DNA of 64,000 nt, from contig NZ_BMVO01000014.1 in NCBI RefSeq assembly GCF_014650755.1, positions 1 to 64,000 of the forward strand, in the 5' to 3' direction. The DNA comes from Streptomyces chryseus. GTDB lineage: Bacteria > Actinomycetota > Actinomycetes > Streptomycetales > Streptomycetaceae. This document shows, piece after piece, positions 56,158-64,000 of the stretch (the stretch's first letter is position 1; each line of letters opens with the position of its first letter). Position numbers and translations under genes: made by a program. Below the pieces are notes generated by a model, which ran no database searches, was not told where the DNA came from, and saw only the letters and a list, made by a program, of their open reading frames with translations.

Positions 56158-57726
56158 GTGACCGACACCGCGACCGACACCGCTTGTGCGCTGGGCGCCT
56201 CCCGGACCCTCTGGGAGCTCGTCGACCGCCGCGCCGCGCTCACCCCCCGGCAGCCCGTACTGCTCCAGGACCAGGACGGCGGCGCCGCCCGCGTGCTCAC
56301 CTTCGGCGGGCTCAGGGACCGCGCCGAGCGTGTCGCGGCCGGTCTGTACGGACAGGGGGTGCGCCCCGGGAGCGTCGTCGCGTGGCAGCTGCCGACCAGG
56401 ATCGAGACGGTGCTCCTGTCGGTGGCGCTGGCCCGGCTCGGCGCCGTACAGACGCCGGTCATCCCCTTCTACCGGGAGCGGGAGGTCGGTTTCGCGCTGC
56501 GGGAGTCGAAGGCGGACTTCTTCGCCGTACCGGGGCGGTGGCGCGACTTCGACCACACGGCGATGGCGCACCGGCTCGGCGCGCACGGCGTTTTCGAGGC
56601 GTACGGGAACGTTCCGGAAGGCGACCCGGGAACGCTCCCCCCACCCCCTTCCGACGGCACCGCGGTGCGCTGGATCTACTGGACCTCGGGTACGACGTCC
56701 GACCCCAAGGGCGTCCTGCACACCGACCGTTCGCTGATCGCGGGCGGCTCCTGTCTGGCGCACGCCCTGCGGCTGTCCCCGGACGACGTCGGCTCGATCG
56801 CGTTCCCGTACGCGCACATCGGCGGCCCCGACTACCTGGTGATGCTGCTCCTGTACGGCTTTCCCGCCGTCCTCTTCGAGCACTTCGCGATGCCGGCCGC
56901 CCTGGACGGCTACCGCCGGCACGGTGTGACGGTCGCGGGCGGGTCCACCGCCTTCTACTCGATGTTCCTCGCCGAACAGCGCAAGGACCCCGCCCGCAAG
57001 GTCGTTCCCAGCCTGCGGCTGCTCGCGGGCGGCGGGGCGCCCAAGCCTCCGGAGATCTACCACGCCGTCGTACGGGAGATGGGCTGCGGGCTGACCCACG
57101 GCTACGGCATGACCGAGGTGCCGATGATCACCATGGGCTCACCGGACGACACGGCCGAGAACCTGGCGACGACGGAGGGACGGCCGCCCGAGGGCATGGA
57201 GATACGCGTGACCGCCGAGGACGGCACGCCCCTGCCCACGGGTGTCGACGGGGAAGTGCGGCTGCGCGGCGAGGCCGTGTGCCGGGGCTACCTGGACCCG
57301 TCGCAGAACGCGGCGGCGTTCGACCGGGACGGCTTCCTGATCACCGGAGACGTCGGGCACCTCACCGCGAGCGGCCATCTCGTGCTCACCGGGCGGCTGA
57401 AGGACATCATCATCCGCAAGGGCGAGAACATCTCGGCCAAGGAGATCGAGGACCTCCTGCACCGGCACCCGGGCGTGGGCGACGCGGCCGTGGTGGGCCT
57501 GCCGGACCCGGCGCGCGGCGAGCGGGTGTGCGCCGTCGTCGAACAGCCCCCCGGGGCCGCGCCGCTGACCCTGGAGGAGGTCACGGCGTATCTGCGGGCG
57601 CAGGGGCTGTCCGTGCACAAACTGCCCGAGCAGCTCGAACTCGTGGACGCGCTGCCGCGCAACGAGACGTTGCACAAGGTCCTCAAGTACAAGCTGCGCG
57701 AGCGCTTCACGGCGGACCGGGCCTAG
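56158..57726 (+). CDS. AMP-forming acyl-CoA synthetase (cyclohexanecarboxylate-CoA ligase-like)
   Basis: A 522-residue ligase. Seen: WIYWTSGTTSDPKGVLHTDRSL (ATP loop), IAFPYAHIGGPDYLVM, RLLAGGGAPKPPEIYHAVV, THGYGMTEVPMIT, DGFLITGD, GRLKDIIIRKGENISAKEIE and the C-terminal RNETLHKVLKYKLRE with the catalytic Lys. The sequence style (TSGTTSDPKG, RKGENISAKEIED) matches ligases annotated for cyclohexanecarboxylate, so an alicyclic acid is a plausible substrate. GTG 56158 follows GAGGGG. Divergent from the amidohydrolase operon; two operators lie between. Confidence 0.92.
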   Translation: MTDTATDTACALGASRTLWELVDRRAALTPRQPVLLQDQDGGAARVLTFGGLRDRAERVAAGLYGQGVRPGSVVAWQLPTRIETVLLSVALARLGAVQTPVIPFYREREVGFALRESKADFFAVPGRWRDFDHTAMAHRLGAHGVFEAYGNVPEGDPGTLPPPPSDGTAVRWIYWTSGTTSDPKGVLHTDRSLIAGGSCLAHALRLSPDDVGSIAFPYAHIGGPDYLVMLLLYGFPAVLFEHFAMPAALDGYRRHGVTVAGGSTAFYSMFLAEQRKDPARKVVPSLRLLAGGGAPKPPEIYHAVVREMGCGLTHGYGMTEVPMITMGSPDDTAENLATTEGRPPEGMEIRVTAEDGTPLPTGVDGEVRLRGEAVCRGYLDPSQNAAAFDRDGFLITGDVGHLTASGHLVLTGRLKDIIIRKGENISAKEIEDLLHRHPGVGDAAVVGLPDPARGERVCAVVEQPPGAAPLTLEEVTAYLRAQGLSVHKLPEQLELVDALPRNETLHKVLKYKLRERFTADRA

Positions 57727-57744
57727 GCCGCCCGGTCCGACGGC

Positions 57745-58293
57745 TCAGGCGTCCGGGCTGTCGGGGGTGTCGGGGGTGTCGGGGCCGGGCGTCGTGTAGT
57801 ACGCGGCGAAGGCGGTCAGGATCTCTTCCTCGCTGATCAGGCCGTCACCGTCCGCGTCGAGCGCGGCCGCTGCCTCCTGCGCCCTGTCCTCGGCCACGCC
57901 CAGCACCCGCAGGACACGCCCCGCGGCCTCCCGGGTGACTCCCGTGCCGTCGTCCTCGGCCGCGACGGCGAACGCCGCGTGCAGGAACGGGCGGGCGATC
58001 TCGGCGAACCGCCGCGGATTGTCCCGCAGCCGCTTCACCGCGCCCGTGACGAACTCCTCGCGGCTGACCCGCTGGTCTCCGTCCACGTCGGCGATGCCCG
58101 CCATGCCCTGCCAGAAGGCCTCGGCCCCCATGTAGAGCGCCTGCCCCTTGTCGCAACGAGCCGTCGTGTCGAACTCGGCCAGCAGGGCGGCCGCCGCGGC
58201 ACTGAAGTCCTCGCGGTCGATGTAGCCGTTGCCGTCCTGGTCGAAGCTCGCGAACCGGGCCGCTGTCTTGCGCTCGTACTCTGCGCTGTCCAT
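57745..58293 (-). CDS. EF-hand calcium-binding protein
   Basis: A 182-residue calerythrin-like protein. Three good EF loops are visible: DQDGNGYIDRED (18-29), DVDGDQRVSREE (69-80) and DADGDGLISEEE (146-157); a fourth at about 113-124 (EDDGTGVTREA) is degenerate. It should bind Ca in the cytoplasm as a buffer or sensor. The bases upstream of ATG 58293 are pyrimidine-rich on the coding strand (CCCTCCCCCCT) with no ribosome site, so translation may be leaderless or weak. C-terminus is a Pro/Asp/Thr repeat. Confidence 0.92.
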   Translation of the reverse strand: MDSAEYERKTAARFASFDQDGNGYIDREDFSAAAAALLAEFDTTARCDKGQALYMGAEAFWQGMAGIADVDGDQRVSREEFVTGAVKRLRDNPRRFAEIARPFLHAAFAVAAEDDGTGVTREAAGRVLRVLGVAEDRAQEAAAALDADGDGLISEEEILTAFAAYYTTPGPDTPDTPDSPDA

Positions 58294-58362
58294 AGGGGGG
58301 AGGGTACGACGTGGGCGGCCGGACCGGGGAATTCTCCGGTTTTCTCAGGGGCCTTCTCGCCG

Positions 58363-58398
58363 ACCTTCCCGGGAACCTTCCCGGGAACCTTCCCGCGA
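58363..58398. repeat. Three 12-bp tandem repeats
   Basis: ACCTTCCCGGGA occurs at 58363 and 58375, and ACCTTCCCGCGA at 58387. They fill the gap between the EF-hand gene start and the STAS gene stop. Confidence 0.7.
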
Positions 58399-58404
58399 AG
58401 GGCC

Positions 58405-58779
58405 TCAGGCGGAGAGGGCCTGCGCCTCGTCGTCGGCGGCCGTGGCGACGTCGGGGAAGACCTCGAAGAGGCGGCGTACGCCGAGGGCGGCGAGCACCTT
58501 GTTCACGTGCGAACCGTCGACGGCGCCGCGCGCGGGCAGGATCAGCCGGAGGTCACCGCCGCAGGAATGCATCAGACGGCGGGCGGCGATCATGACGCCG
58601 ACCCCGCTGGAGTCGCAGAAGAGCACTTCGGACAGGTCGAGCACCACGCGGTGGCGGCCGTGCGCGACGGCGTCGTGGACGTGCTGGCGGACCGCGGGGG
58701 AAGTCACCAGGTCCAGCTCCCCGGAGACGTGCAGTACGGCCCAGGCGTTGTGCTCTGCCTCGATCACCTTCAGCGTCAC
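58405..58779 (-). CDS. STAS-domain anti-anti-sigma factor
   Basis: A protein of about 124 residues of the SpoIIAA/BldG type: NAWAVLHVSGELDLVTSPAVRQHV, then VVLDLSEVLFCDSSGVGVMIAARRLM with the phosphorylatable Ser in DSSG. GTG 58779 follows GAAAGG; the frame stays open to 58875. It would release a sigma factor by binding an anti-sigma kinase. It is divergent from the sigma/anti-sigma pair. Confidence 0.9.
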   Translation of the reverse strand: MTLKVIEAEHNAWAVLHVSGELDLVTSPAVRQHVHDAVAHGRHRVVLDLSEVLFCDSSGVGVMIAARRLMHSCGGDLRLILPARGAVDGSHVNKVLAALGVRRLFEVFPDVATAADDEAQALSA

Positions 58780-59023
58780 GCGTCTGGACCTTTCGTTCTG
58801 CTGATGCGGAAGTTGCCCTTCCACGTCGCGGCTGCCCCACCGCACCCCCGTCAAACGCGACGCAACGAAAGACACCGCCCCCGAGGGACCGGATCATTAT
58901 CATCCCGGTCCGGAACCCAGACGCACTTACCGTAAAGGGGCATGCGTTGTCAGCGGCTCGCACTACATTCGAAGGAAGTGACGAGGGGCACACGGTGGGC
59001 AGGCGCACAGGGTTGGGGGCCGC

Positions 59024-59617
59024 ATGGCGAAGGACGCACCACCTCGCTGGGACCGCAGGATGCAGCAGCGGCTGGCGCGCGGCGAGGCGGCGGCGCTCGG
59101 AGAGCTGTACGACCGGTTCGCGTCGCTCGTGTACAGCCTGGCCCACCGGGTGCTCGACGACGACGCGGCGGCCGACCAGATCACGCGCGAGGTGTTCGGC
59201 CAGGTCTGGGAGGATCCGCACGCGTACGACCCGAAGCAGGGATCTTTGAGGTCCTGGGTGGCCGGACTCACGCACCGACAGGCCGTGCACCGGCTGCGGC
59301 AGAGCGGTTCGGCGGAGCTGACGGACGGCGGCGACGGCGGCCGCGCCTCGGAGGAGCTGGAGCAGAAGGTCCGCAGGGCCTCGGCCGCCGCCCGCGCGGA
59401 CTACATCGTGACGTCGATGCCGGCGCCGCTGCGGGCCGCTCTGGAGCTCGCGTACTTCCAGCGCAGGGACTACCGGCAGACGGTGGCCGACCTGGGGGTC
59501 ACGGAGGACGAGGCGCGCCGCCGGCTGCGGCTCGGGCTTCAGCTGCTGTCCACGGCGAACCCGCCCCACCAGGACGGCCTGTCGTCCCCGCCCGGCTTCG
59601 GGGAGCGTCGCCGATGA
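59024..59617 (+). CDS. ECF-type RNA polymerase sigma factor
   Basis: A 197-residue sigma factor. Region 2: ALGELYDRFASLVYSLAHRVLDDDAAADQITREVFGQVWEDP (residues 24-65), then SLRSWVAGLTHRQAVHRLRQ. Region 4: MPAPLRAALELAYFQRRDYRQTVADLGVTEDEARRRLRLGLQLL. Its stop overlaps the start of the anti-sigma gene (ATGA), the normal arrangement of a sigma/anti-sigma pair. Confidence 0.9.
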   Translation: MAKDAPPRWDRRMQQRLARGEAAALGELYDRFASLVYSLAHRVLDDDAAADQITREVFGQVWEDPHAYDPKQGSLRSWVAGLTHRQAVHRLRQSGSAELTDGGDGGRASEELEQKVRRASAAARADYIVTSMPAPLRAALELAYFQRRDYRQTVADLGVTEDEARRRLRLGLQLLSTANPPHQDGLSSPPGFGERRR

Positions 59618-60969
59618 ACGCGGAACACGGCGCGAACGGGCCCCACGGACCTCACGGGCCCCATGGGCCTCAGGGACCCCACGGCCCGCGCGGCCCGGAA
59701 GGCGGTGGTCCGGGCGGAAGCGGCGGGCGGGACCGGCCGGAGGGCAGGGCTCCGCGCATACCGGCCCCCAGAGCGGCAGCGGACAACCGCGAGGTCCTGG
59801 AGCCGGCGCCGCCGCCCCTGCCACCGCCGCCACCCCCTCCTCCGCCGCCGCCCCCGCGGCAGCCCTCGCCGGCCCTGTCCCACGGCGTGCTCAAGTCGTT
59901 GCTCGGCGCCTGGGCCCTGTCGGCGTGCTCCGCCGCCGAGACGGAGGCCGTCGAGGACCACCTCACGGCGTGCGCCCCCTGCGCGGAAGAGGCCCTGCGG
60001 CTGCGGGACGCCGTCGGCCTCCTGCACGCCGAGCGCAGCCTGGACCTCGACCCGCTGCTGCGCAACCGCGTGCTCGACGGCTGCCTGGGCCGCAGGCCGG
60101 CGCGCATCCCCGTCCCGGGCTGGGCCACTCCGTACGACGCGGAGACGGCGCGCCTGGACGCCCTGCTGCGGGACATCGGCGACTCGGAGTGGCACGCGCC
60201 GGTGCGCCTGAAGTGGTTCGCGGGCCGGGAGGCGACCACCCGCAAGACGACGGTGGCCGGTGTCATCGGTCACCTCATGACCGTCGACGGCCTGGTCGCG
60301 AAGGCGCTCGGCCTCGACGATCCGCTGGGCGCCGCAGGGCCCGTGTCGCCGTCGGACCGCACCGAGTCGTACTGGCGCGGGTCCCGCTTCCCGCCCACCC
60401 GCACGGTCCGCGGACCCTGGCGCGAGCAGAGCCACGCCCTGATCCGCACGGCGTCGTTCGCGGGCCGCGGCGCGGCCGAGCTGTCCGTCTCGTACGGCGA
60501 CTTCGCGCTGCCCCTGCGCGACGCGCTGCTGGACCGGGCGTTCGAGTGCTGGGTGCACGCGGGCGACATCGCGGACGCGGTGGACTATCCGTACGAACCG
60601 CCTGCCGCGGCGCACCTCAACAGCATGATCGACCTGGCCGCGCGGCTGATCCCGGCGACCCTCGCGGCCCGTCGCAGGGCCGGGCTCGCGGCCCCGTCCA
60701 AGAGCCTGGTCGCCGCCGGTTCGCCCGGCCGCTCGCTGCACCTGGAGATCGAGGGCGCGGGCGGCGGCGACTGGTACATCGCGCTGGACTCCCCGGCGGC
60801 GGTCGGCTCCCCCGACCACCAGGTGGCGCACGTGGCGCTGGACGGGGTCGAGTTCTGCCAGCTCGCCTCCGGCCATGTGCCGCCGGAGGAAGCGGCGGCC
60901 GGCCAGACCGGCGACCGCGAGGCCATCCGCGACGTACTCTTCGCGGCGGCGTCCCTGAGCCGCCTGTAG
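59614..60969 (+). CDS. Zinc-finger anti-sigma factor with MDMPI-like domain
   Basis: A 451-residue protein. Residues 1-30 carry G-P-H triplets, followed by a poly-Pro stretch (about 68-85). A zinc-finger anti-sigma motif follows: HGVLKSLLGAWALSACSAAETEAVEDHLTACAPCAEE with H-x3-C-x2-C. The C-terminal 300 residues resemble mycothiol-dependent maleylpyruvate isomerase-type domains (TTVAGVIGHLMTVDGLVAKALG, ECWVHAGDIADAVDYP). It should sequester the sigma factor encoded just before it. No hydrophobic span is evident, so it is probably cytoplasmic. Confidence 0.9.
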   Translation: MNAEHGANGPHGPHGPHGPQGPHGPRGPEGGGPGGSGGRDRPEGRAPRIPAPRAAADNREVLEPAPPPLPPPPPPPPPPPPRQPSPALSHGVLKSLLGAWALSACSAAETEAVEDHLTACAPCAEEALRLRDAVGLLHAERSLDLDPLLRNRVLDGCLGRRPARIPVPGWATPYDAETARLDALLRDIGDSEWHAPVRLKWFAGREATTRKTTVAGVIGHLMTVDGLVAKALGLDDPLGAAGPVSPSDRTESYWRGSRFPPTRTVRGPWREQSHALIRTASFAGRGAAELSVSYGDFALPLRDALLDRAFECWVHAGDIADAVDYPYEPPAAAHLNSMIDLAARLIPATLAARRRAGLAAPSKSLVAAGSPGRSLHLEIEGAGGGDWYIALDSPAAVGSPDHQVAHVALDGVEFCQLASGHVPPEEAAAGQTGDREAIRDVLFAAASLSRL

Positions 60970-61050
60970 CGCTGCCGCACCGGTGAGCCGCCCATAGCGC
61001 CGCCGCCCGCCGTACTGCCGCCCCGGAAGCCGCCCTCCGGTACCGCCGTC

Positions 61051-61941
61051 CTACGCGAAGACCACCGTGCGGCGGCCGTTGAGCAGGACGCGGTGCTCGC
61101 TGTGCCACTTCACGGCCCGGGCCAGCGCCTGGCATTCCACGTCGCGCCCGATCGCCACCAGCTGTTCCGGCGTCACGTCGTGGCCCACCCGCTCGACCTC
61201 CTGCTCGATGATCGGCCCCTCGTCGAGGTCGGCCGTCACGTAGTGCGCCGTCGCCCCGATGAGCTTCACTCCGCGCGCGTGCGCCTGGTGGTACGGCTTG
61301 GCGCCCTTGAAGCTCGGCAGGAAGGAGTGGTGGATGTTGATGATGCGGCCGCTCAGCTGCTTGCACAGATCGTCCGAGAGGACCTGCATGTACCGGGCGA
61401 GGACGACCAGCTCGACGTTCTCGGAGCGTACGAGCTCAAGAAGCTGAGCCTCGGCCTCCGGCTTGTTGTCCCGCGTCACCGGAATGTGGTGGAAGGGGAT
61501 GTCGTACGAGCCGACCAGCTCGGCGAAGTCCGTGTGGTTCGAGACGACCGCCGCGATCTCCACCGGCAGGGCGCCGATCCGCGACCGGAAGAGCAGGTCG
61601 TTCAGGCAGTGGCCGAACCTGCTCACCATGAGGACGATCCGCATCCGCTCCTCGGGACGGTGGATCTGCCAGTCCATCCGGAACGAGTCGCCGATGGCGG
61701 CGAAGCTGGCCCGCAGCTTCTCCACGGTCACCGGAGCGTCCGCCGAGAAGTGGACCCGCATGAAGAACAGGCCCGTGTCGTGGTCGCCGAACTGCTGACT
61801 GTCCTCGATGTTGCAACCGGTCATGAACAGGTAGCTCGACACGGCGTGCACGATGCCCTTTTTGTCAGGGCACGAGAGAGTGAGGACGTACTGGTCCGGG
61901 ACGGGCCGGTCTGCCGAAGGGGCGGGCTGCGGGGCGCTCAT
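61051..61941 (-). CDS. purU: Formyltetrahydrofolate deformylase
   Basis: A 296-residue enzyme that hydrolyses 10-formyl-THF to formate and THF. An N-terminal ACT domain (YVLTLSCPDKKGIVHAVSSYLF, residues 18-39) is followed by the formyltransferase-type domain with INIHHSFLPSFKGAKPY and ATAHYVTADLDEGPIIEQ, containing the catalytic Asn, His and Asp. ATG 61941. It lies 30 bp from the SCO4402-family gene, same direction. Confidence 0.95.
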   Translation of the reverse strand: MSAPQPAPSADRPVPDQYVLTLSCPDKKGIVHAVSSYLFMTGCNIEDSQQFGDHDTGLFFMRVHFSADAPVTVEKLRASFAAIGDSFRMDWQIHRPEERMRIVLMVSRFGHCLNDLLFRSRIGALPVEIAAVVSNHTDFAELVGSYDIPFHHIPVTRDNKPEAEAQLLELVRSENVELVVLARYMQVLSDDLCKQLSGRIINIHHSFLPSFKGAKPYHQAHARGVKLIGATAHYVTADLDEGPIIEQEVERVGHDVTPEQLVAIGRDVECQALARAVKWHSEHRVLLNGRRTVVFA

Positions 61942-61970
61942 GCCCCCGAGGATTCCACATCCCGCACGCG

Positions 61971-62408
61971 TCAGGCGGACCTGGTCAGGATCCGGATGAC
62001 CTCAAGGGTGCGCGGCGCGCTGTCCGGGTCCTCCCCGTCGTTCACCGCGAGCCGTACGTGCGCCTCCCGCGCCGCCCGCACCGCCTCCGGCCAGGCGTGG
62101 TGCTCCAGGTACGCCGATACCGGCGCGTCGGCGCCCACCTGATGCATGATCTTGAGGACGCGCAGCACGGCGACGTCCACGAGCGACGCCTCCTGGGCGT
62201 CCCGGAATATCGTGCCGACGTACTTCTCGGCCGACCAGTTGTCCAGCCAGGTGTCCTCCACCAGCCGGTACACGGCGTCTGTCACGTCTCCGTAGCCCTC
62301 GAGGCCCGCCAGCCAGCACTCCTGCTGGAAGACGGGGTCGGAGAGCATGTGCAGCGCCGATCGCACGTTCGTGCGCCAGCGCCACCACGGCATGTCATTG
62401 AGCGGCAT
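61971..62408 (-). CDS. SCO4402 family protein
   Basis: A protein of about 145 residues (MPLNDMPWWRWRTNVRSALHMLSDP onward) with VEDTWLDNWSAEKYVGTIFRDAQEA and LKIMHQVGADAPVSAYLEHHAWPE. I recognise it as the conserved Streptomyces SCO4402 family of unknown function. ATG 62408 is the most conserved-looking start; the frame stays open to 62495. All-helical, probably cytoplasmic. It pairs with purU. Confidence 0.85.
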   Translation of the reverse strand: MPLNDMPWWRWRTNVRSALHMLSDPVFQQECWLAGLEGYGDVTDAVYRLVEDTWLDNWSAEKYVGTIFRDAQEASLVDVAVLRVLKIMHQVGADAPVSAYLEHHAWPEAVRAAREAHVRLAVNDGEDPDSAPRTLEVIRILTRSA

Positions 62409-62582
62409 GCCGCCCATGGTGGGGGAGCGACGGCCGCGACGGGAAGAGTTCACCGAACCTTGCACGGTTGCAGATCGTACGTTCCCTGACAGCACGGGCG
62501 TACGGCCCCCCGTAATTCACCTCGATGTCACCGTGTGTTGAGACATGCTCACTCGCCCGTTACCCATGGGGCGGAATCGTGC

Positions 62583-63923
62583 ATGCACATGACCGGACGG
62601 CGAAGCCTCTTCACCACCCGCCCCTTCCTTTCGAAGATCGCGACCTCGGTCGCATGCGCGACGGCAACGGCGGTGGGGGCGTCGTCGCTCGTCGGGTGCG
62701 GAGTGCTCCCTGGTGCCACGGGGGGCTCCAGGGAGCCCGTGACCGTCATGACGTGGGCGCCGGAGGGCACCTCGGCCACGAACATGCCCGGTATGCCCGC
62801 GATGGCACAGGCCTACGCCCGGTGGGCCAACGCGAACGGCGGACTCGCCGGTCACGAACTCAGGATCATCACCTGCAACGAGCACAACAGCACCGTCGGC
62901 GCCTCCAAGTGCGCCAAGCAGGCCGTAAGGGAGGGCGCGATCGCGGTCGTCGGCTCGTACAGCCAGCACGGCCGCGCCTTCATGGCGCCGCTGGAGGTCG
63001 CCGGCATCCCGTTCATCGGCGGTTACGGCGCCTCCGACGACGAGTTCGCCAGCCCGCTCTCGTACCCCGTGAACGGCGGCCAGGCGGCCCTCCTCGCGGG
63101 CAACGGCAAGCAGCTCGCCCGCGACTGCGACTGGGTCTCCCTGGTGCGTCCCGACACCGTCGCCGGTGACGCGCTGCCGATGCTCCTCGGCGCCGGTCTG
63201 GCGGAGGGCGAGCGCAAGGCGCCCACCGACATCCGGGCGGCGGAGGACGCGAGCGACTACACCGCGCGGGCCCGGGACGCGCTCACCGGCGCGGGCGCCT
63301 TCGACGCGTACGGGACCGGGAAGGGCTGCGTCACGGCCGTGCTGGGCGACCGTACGGAGACCTTCTTCGACTCGTTCCGCAGGCTGGAGGAGGAGGCCGA
63401 GCGGAAGGTCGGGGTCGCGTCGGTCCTGGGAAGCGTCGGCCAGCCGCTCGTCGACCGGACGGGCGGCAAGAGCGGACCGTTCGAGGGTGCGTACGTCACG
63501 GGCTGGTACCCGGTGGCGAGCGACACACGCTGGAACCCGATGCGCGAGGTGATCCGCGAGCACGCCTTCGCGGACAACCGCATCGATCCGGCCGATCCCG
63601 GCGTGCAGACGACGTGGATCGCGTACACGGTCCTCAAGGCGACGCTGGAGTCGCTCGCCCAGGGCGGCGGGGACGGCGACAAGGACAGCGTCTCCGCGGC
63701 CGACGTGATCGGGGAACTCAACCGTCTGGAGGGAGTGGAGACGGGGGGCCTCACCCCGTCGCTCAGCTGGCGCCTTGAACACATGCTGGCGACGCGCGAC
63801 CTGCCGCGCATCGTCAACAGGGACGTGACGTTCCAAGTGGTGCGGCAGGGACAGCTGGTGTCCGCGAAGGAGGGCTTCGTGGACGTGGGCGACACGCTGG
63901 TACGGGCGCCTTCAGGTGTCTGA
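62583..63923 (+). CDS. Lipoprotein substrate-binding protein of branched-chain ABC type
   Basis: A 446-residue protein with a lipoprotein signal: ASSLVGC, Cys39 being the acylated residue. The rest is a type I periplasmic-binding fold: VTVMTWAPEGTSATNMPG, HELRIITCNEHNSTVGASKCAKQAVREG, AVVGSYSQHGRAFMAPLEVAGIPFIGGYG and the long C-terminal lobe. This belongs to the Leu/Ile/Val-binding (Peripla_BP_6) family. No permease or ATPase lies beside it in the window. ATG 62583, with ATG 62589 as an alternative. Ends in a clear terminator. Confidence 0.88.
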   Translation: MHMTGRRSLFTTRPFLSKIATSVACATATAVGASSLVGCGVLPGATGGSREPVTVMTWAPEGTSATNMPGMPAMAQAYARWANANGGLAGHELRIITCNEHNSTVGASKCAKQAVREGAIAVVGSYSQHGRAFMAPLEVAGIPFIGGYGASDDEFASPLSYPVNGGQAALLAGNGKQLARDCDWVSLVRPDTVAGDALPMLLGAGLAEGERKAPTDIRAAEDASDYTARARDALTGAGAFDAYGTGKGCVTAVLGDRTETFFDSFRRLEEEAERKVGVASVLGSVGQPLVDRTGGKSGPFEGAYVTGWYPVASDTRWNPMREVIREHAFADNRIDPADPGVQTTWIAYTVLKATLESLAQGGGDGDKDSVSAADVIGELNRLEGVETGGLTPSLSWRLEHMLATRDLPRIVNRDVTFQVVRQGQLVSAKEGFVDVGDTLVRAPSGV

Positions 63924-63949
63924 CCGCTTGGAGTGCACGGGACTTACGG

Positions 63950-63986
63950 AAGAGGGGCGGGCGCCGTACGGGCGGCCGCCCCTCTT
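63950..63986. terminator. Terminator after the lipoprotein gene
   Basis: AAGAGGGGCGG (63950-63960) is the exact complement of 63976-63986, followed by CTTG. Loop of 15 bases. Confidence 0.85.
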
Positions 63987-64000
63987 CTTGTCCCGCTGTC

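Noticed and set aside
1..64000. Integrative element or prophage carrying the regulon
   Set aside because: No integrase, transposase, tRNA, attachment repeats or phage genes; the catabolic units are interleaved with core genes instead of forming one block.

Overview
The window is actinobacterial chromosome, almost certainly Streptomyces: very high GC, frequent GTG starts, GGAGG-type ribosome sites, F420/FMN luciferase-like enzymes, a WhiJ-like regulatory module (XRE-DUF5753, DUF6879, HATPase) and, decisively, the afsK / afsS / afsR regulatory set. No rRNA, tRNA, CRISPR array, transposase or integrase was seen.

Layout. 1-1.6 kb carries no convincing gene but holds a long imperfect inverted repeat, a second large hairpin and a short tandem repeat. 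1.6-6.3 kb: small membrane protein, luciferase-like (LLM) oxidoreductase, Tat-exported PHP metallohydrolase, APC permease. 6.5-12.8 kb: two catabolic operons (LLM enzymes, deacylase-type amidohydrolase, aldehyde dehydrogenase, SDR). 12.9-15.3 kb: WhiJ-like module. 15.3-17.0 kb: thioesterase and amidohydrolase. 17.2-20.6 kb: afsR and afsS. 20.8-25.6 kb: a PIN toxin-antitoxin pair, a FadD3-like CoA ligase and a thiolase/DUF35/crotonase operon. 25.6-31.8 kb: low-complexity secreted protein, membrane protein, afsK, a KbpA-like VOC protein, a TetR regulator and a cluster of DnaA-box-like sequences. 32-43.4 kb: acyl-CoA dehydrogenase, F420 reductase, Ltp2-like aldolase, DUF35, DoxX, monooxygenase, ECF sigma factor, NDP-forming acyl-CoA ligase, crotonase, flavin reductase. 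43.4-47.1 kb: two MFS transporters and a GlxA-type regulator. 47.1-57.7 kb: alcohol dehydrogenase, SDR, three acyl-CoA dehydrogenases, cyclase-family hydrolase, second amidohydrolase, second AMP-forming CoA ligase. 57.7-64 kb: conserved-looking core genes (EF-hand protein, STAS protein, sigma/anti-sigma pair, PurU, SCO4402-family protein, substrate-binding lipoprotein).

How it works together. The most striking signal is a 15-bp palindrome, CTGAC-N5-GTCAG, found 16 times (9 exact, 7 with one mismatch) and always next to the start of a catabolic gene or operon, between about 10.9 and 56.2 kb. The sites link about 27 genes in 14 transcription units into one apparent regulon: three CoA ligases (two AMP-forming, one NDP-forming), four acyl-CoA dehydrogenases forming two alpha/beta-like sets, two crotonases, two Ltp/thiolase proteins with two DUF35 partners, SDRs, alcohol and aldehyde dehydrogenases, two paralogous amidohydrolases with a non-canonical metal motif, a cyclase-family hydrolase, a thioesterase, LLM monooxygenases and a flavin reductase. 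This is the equipment for activating an alicyclic or side-chain acid, beta-oxidising it, cleaving by retro-aldol chemistry and opening a ring. The substrate cannot be read from sequence; a terpenoid- or steroid-like acid is my inference. The only TetR-family gene in the window (31115-31762) is the natural candidate repressor. The regulon is interleaved with the afs locus and other core regulators, so it looks like catabolic units accreted around old chromosomal genes rather than one compact cluster.
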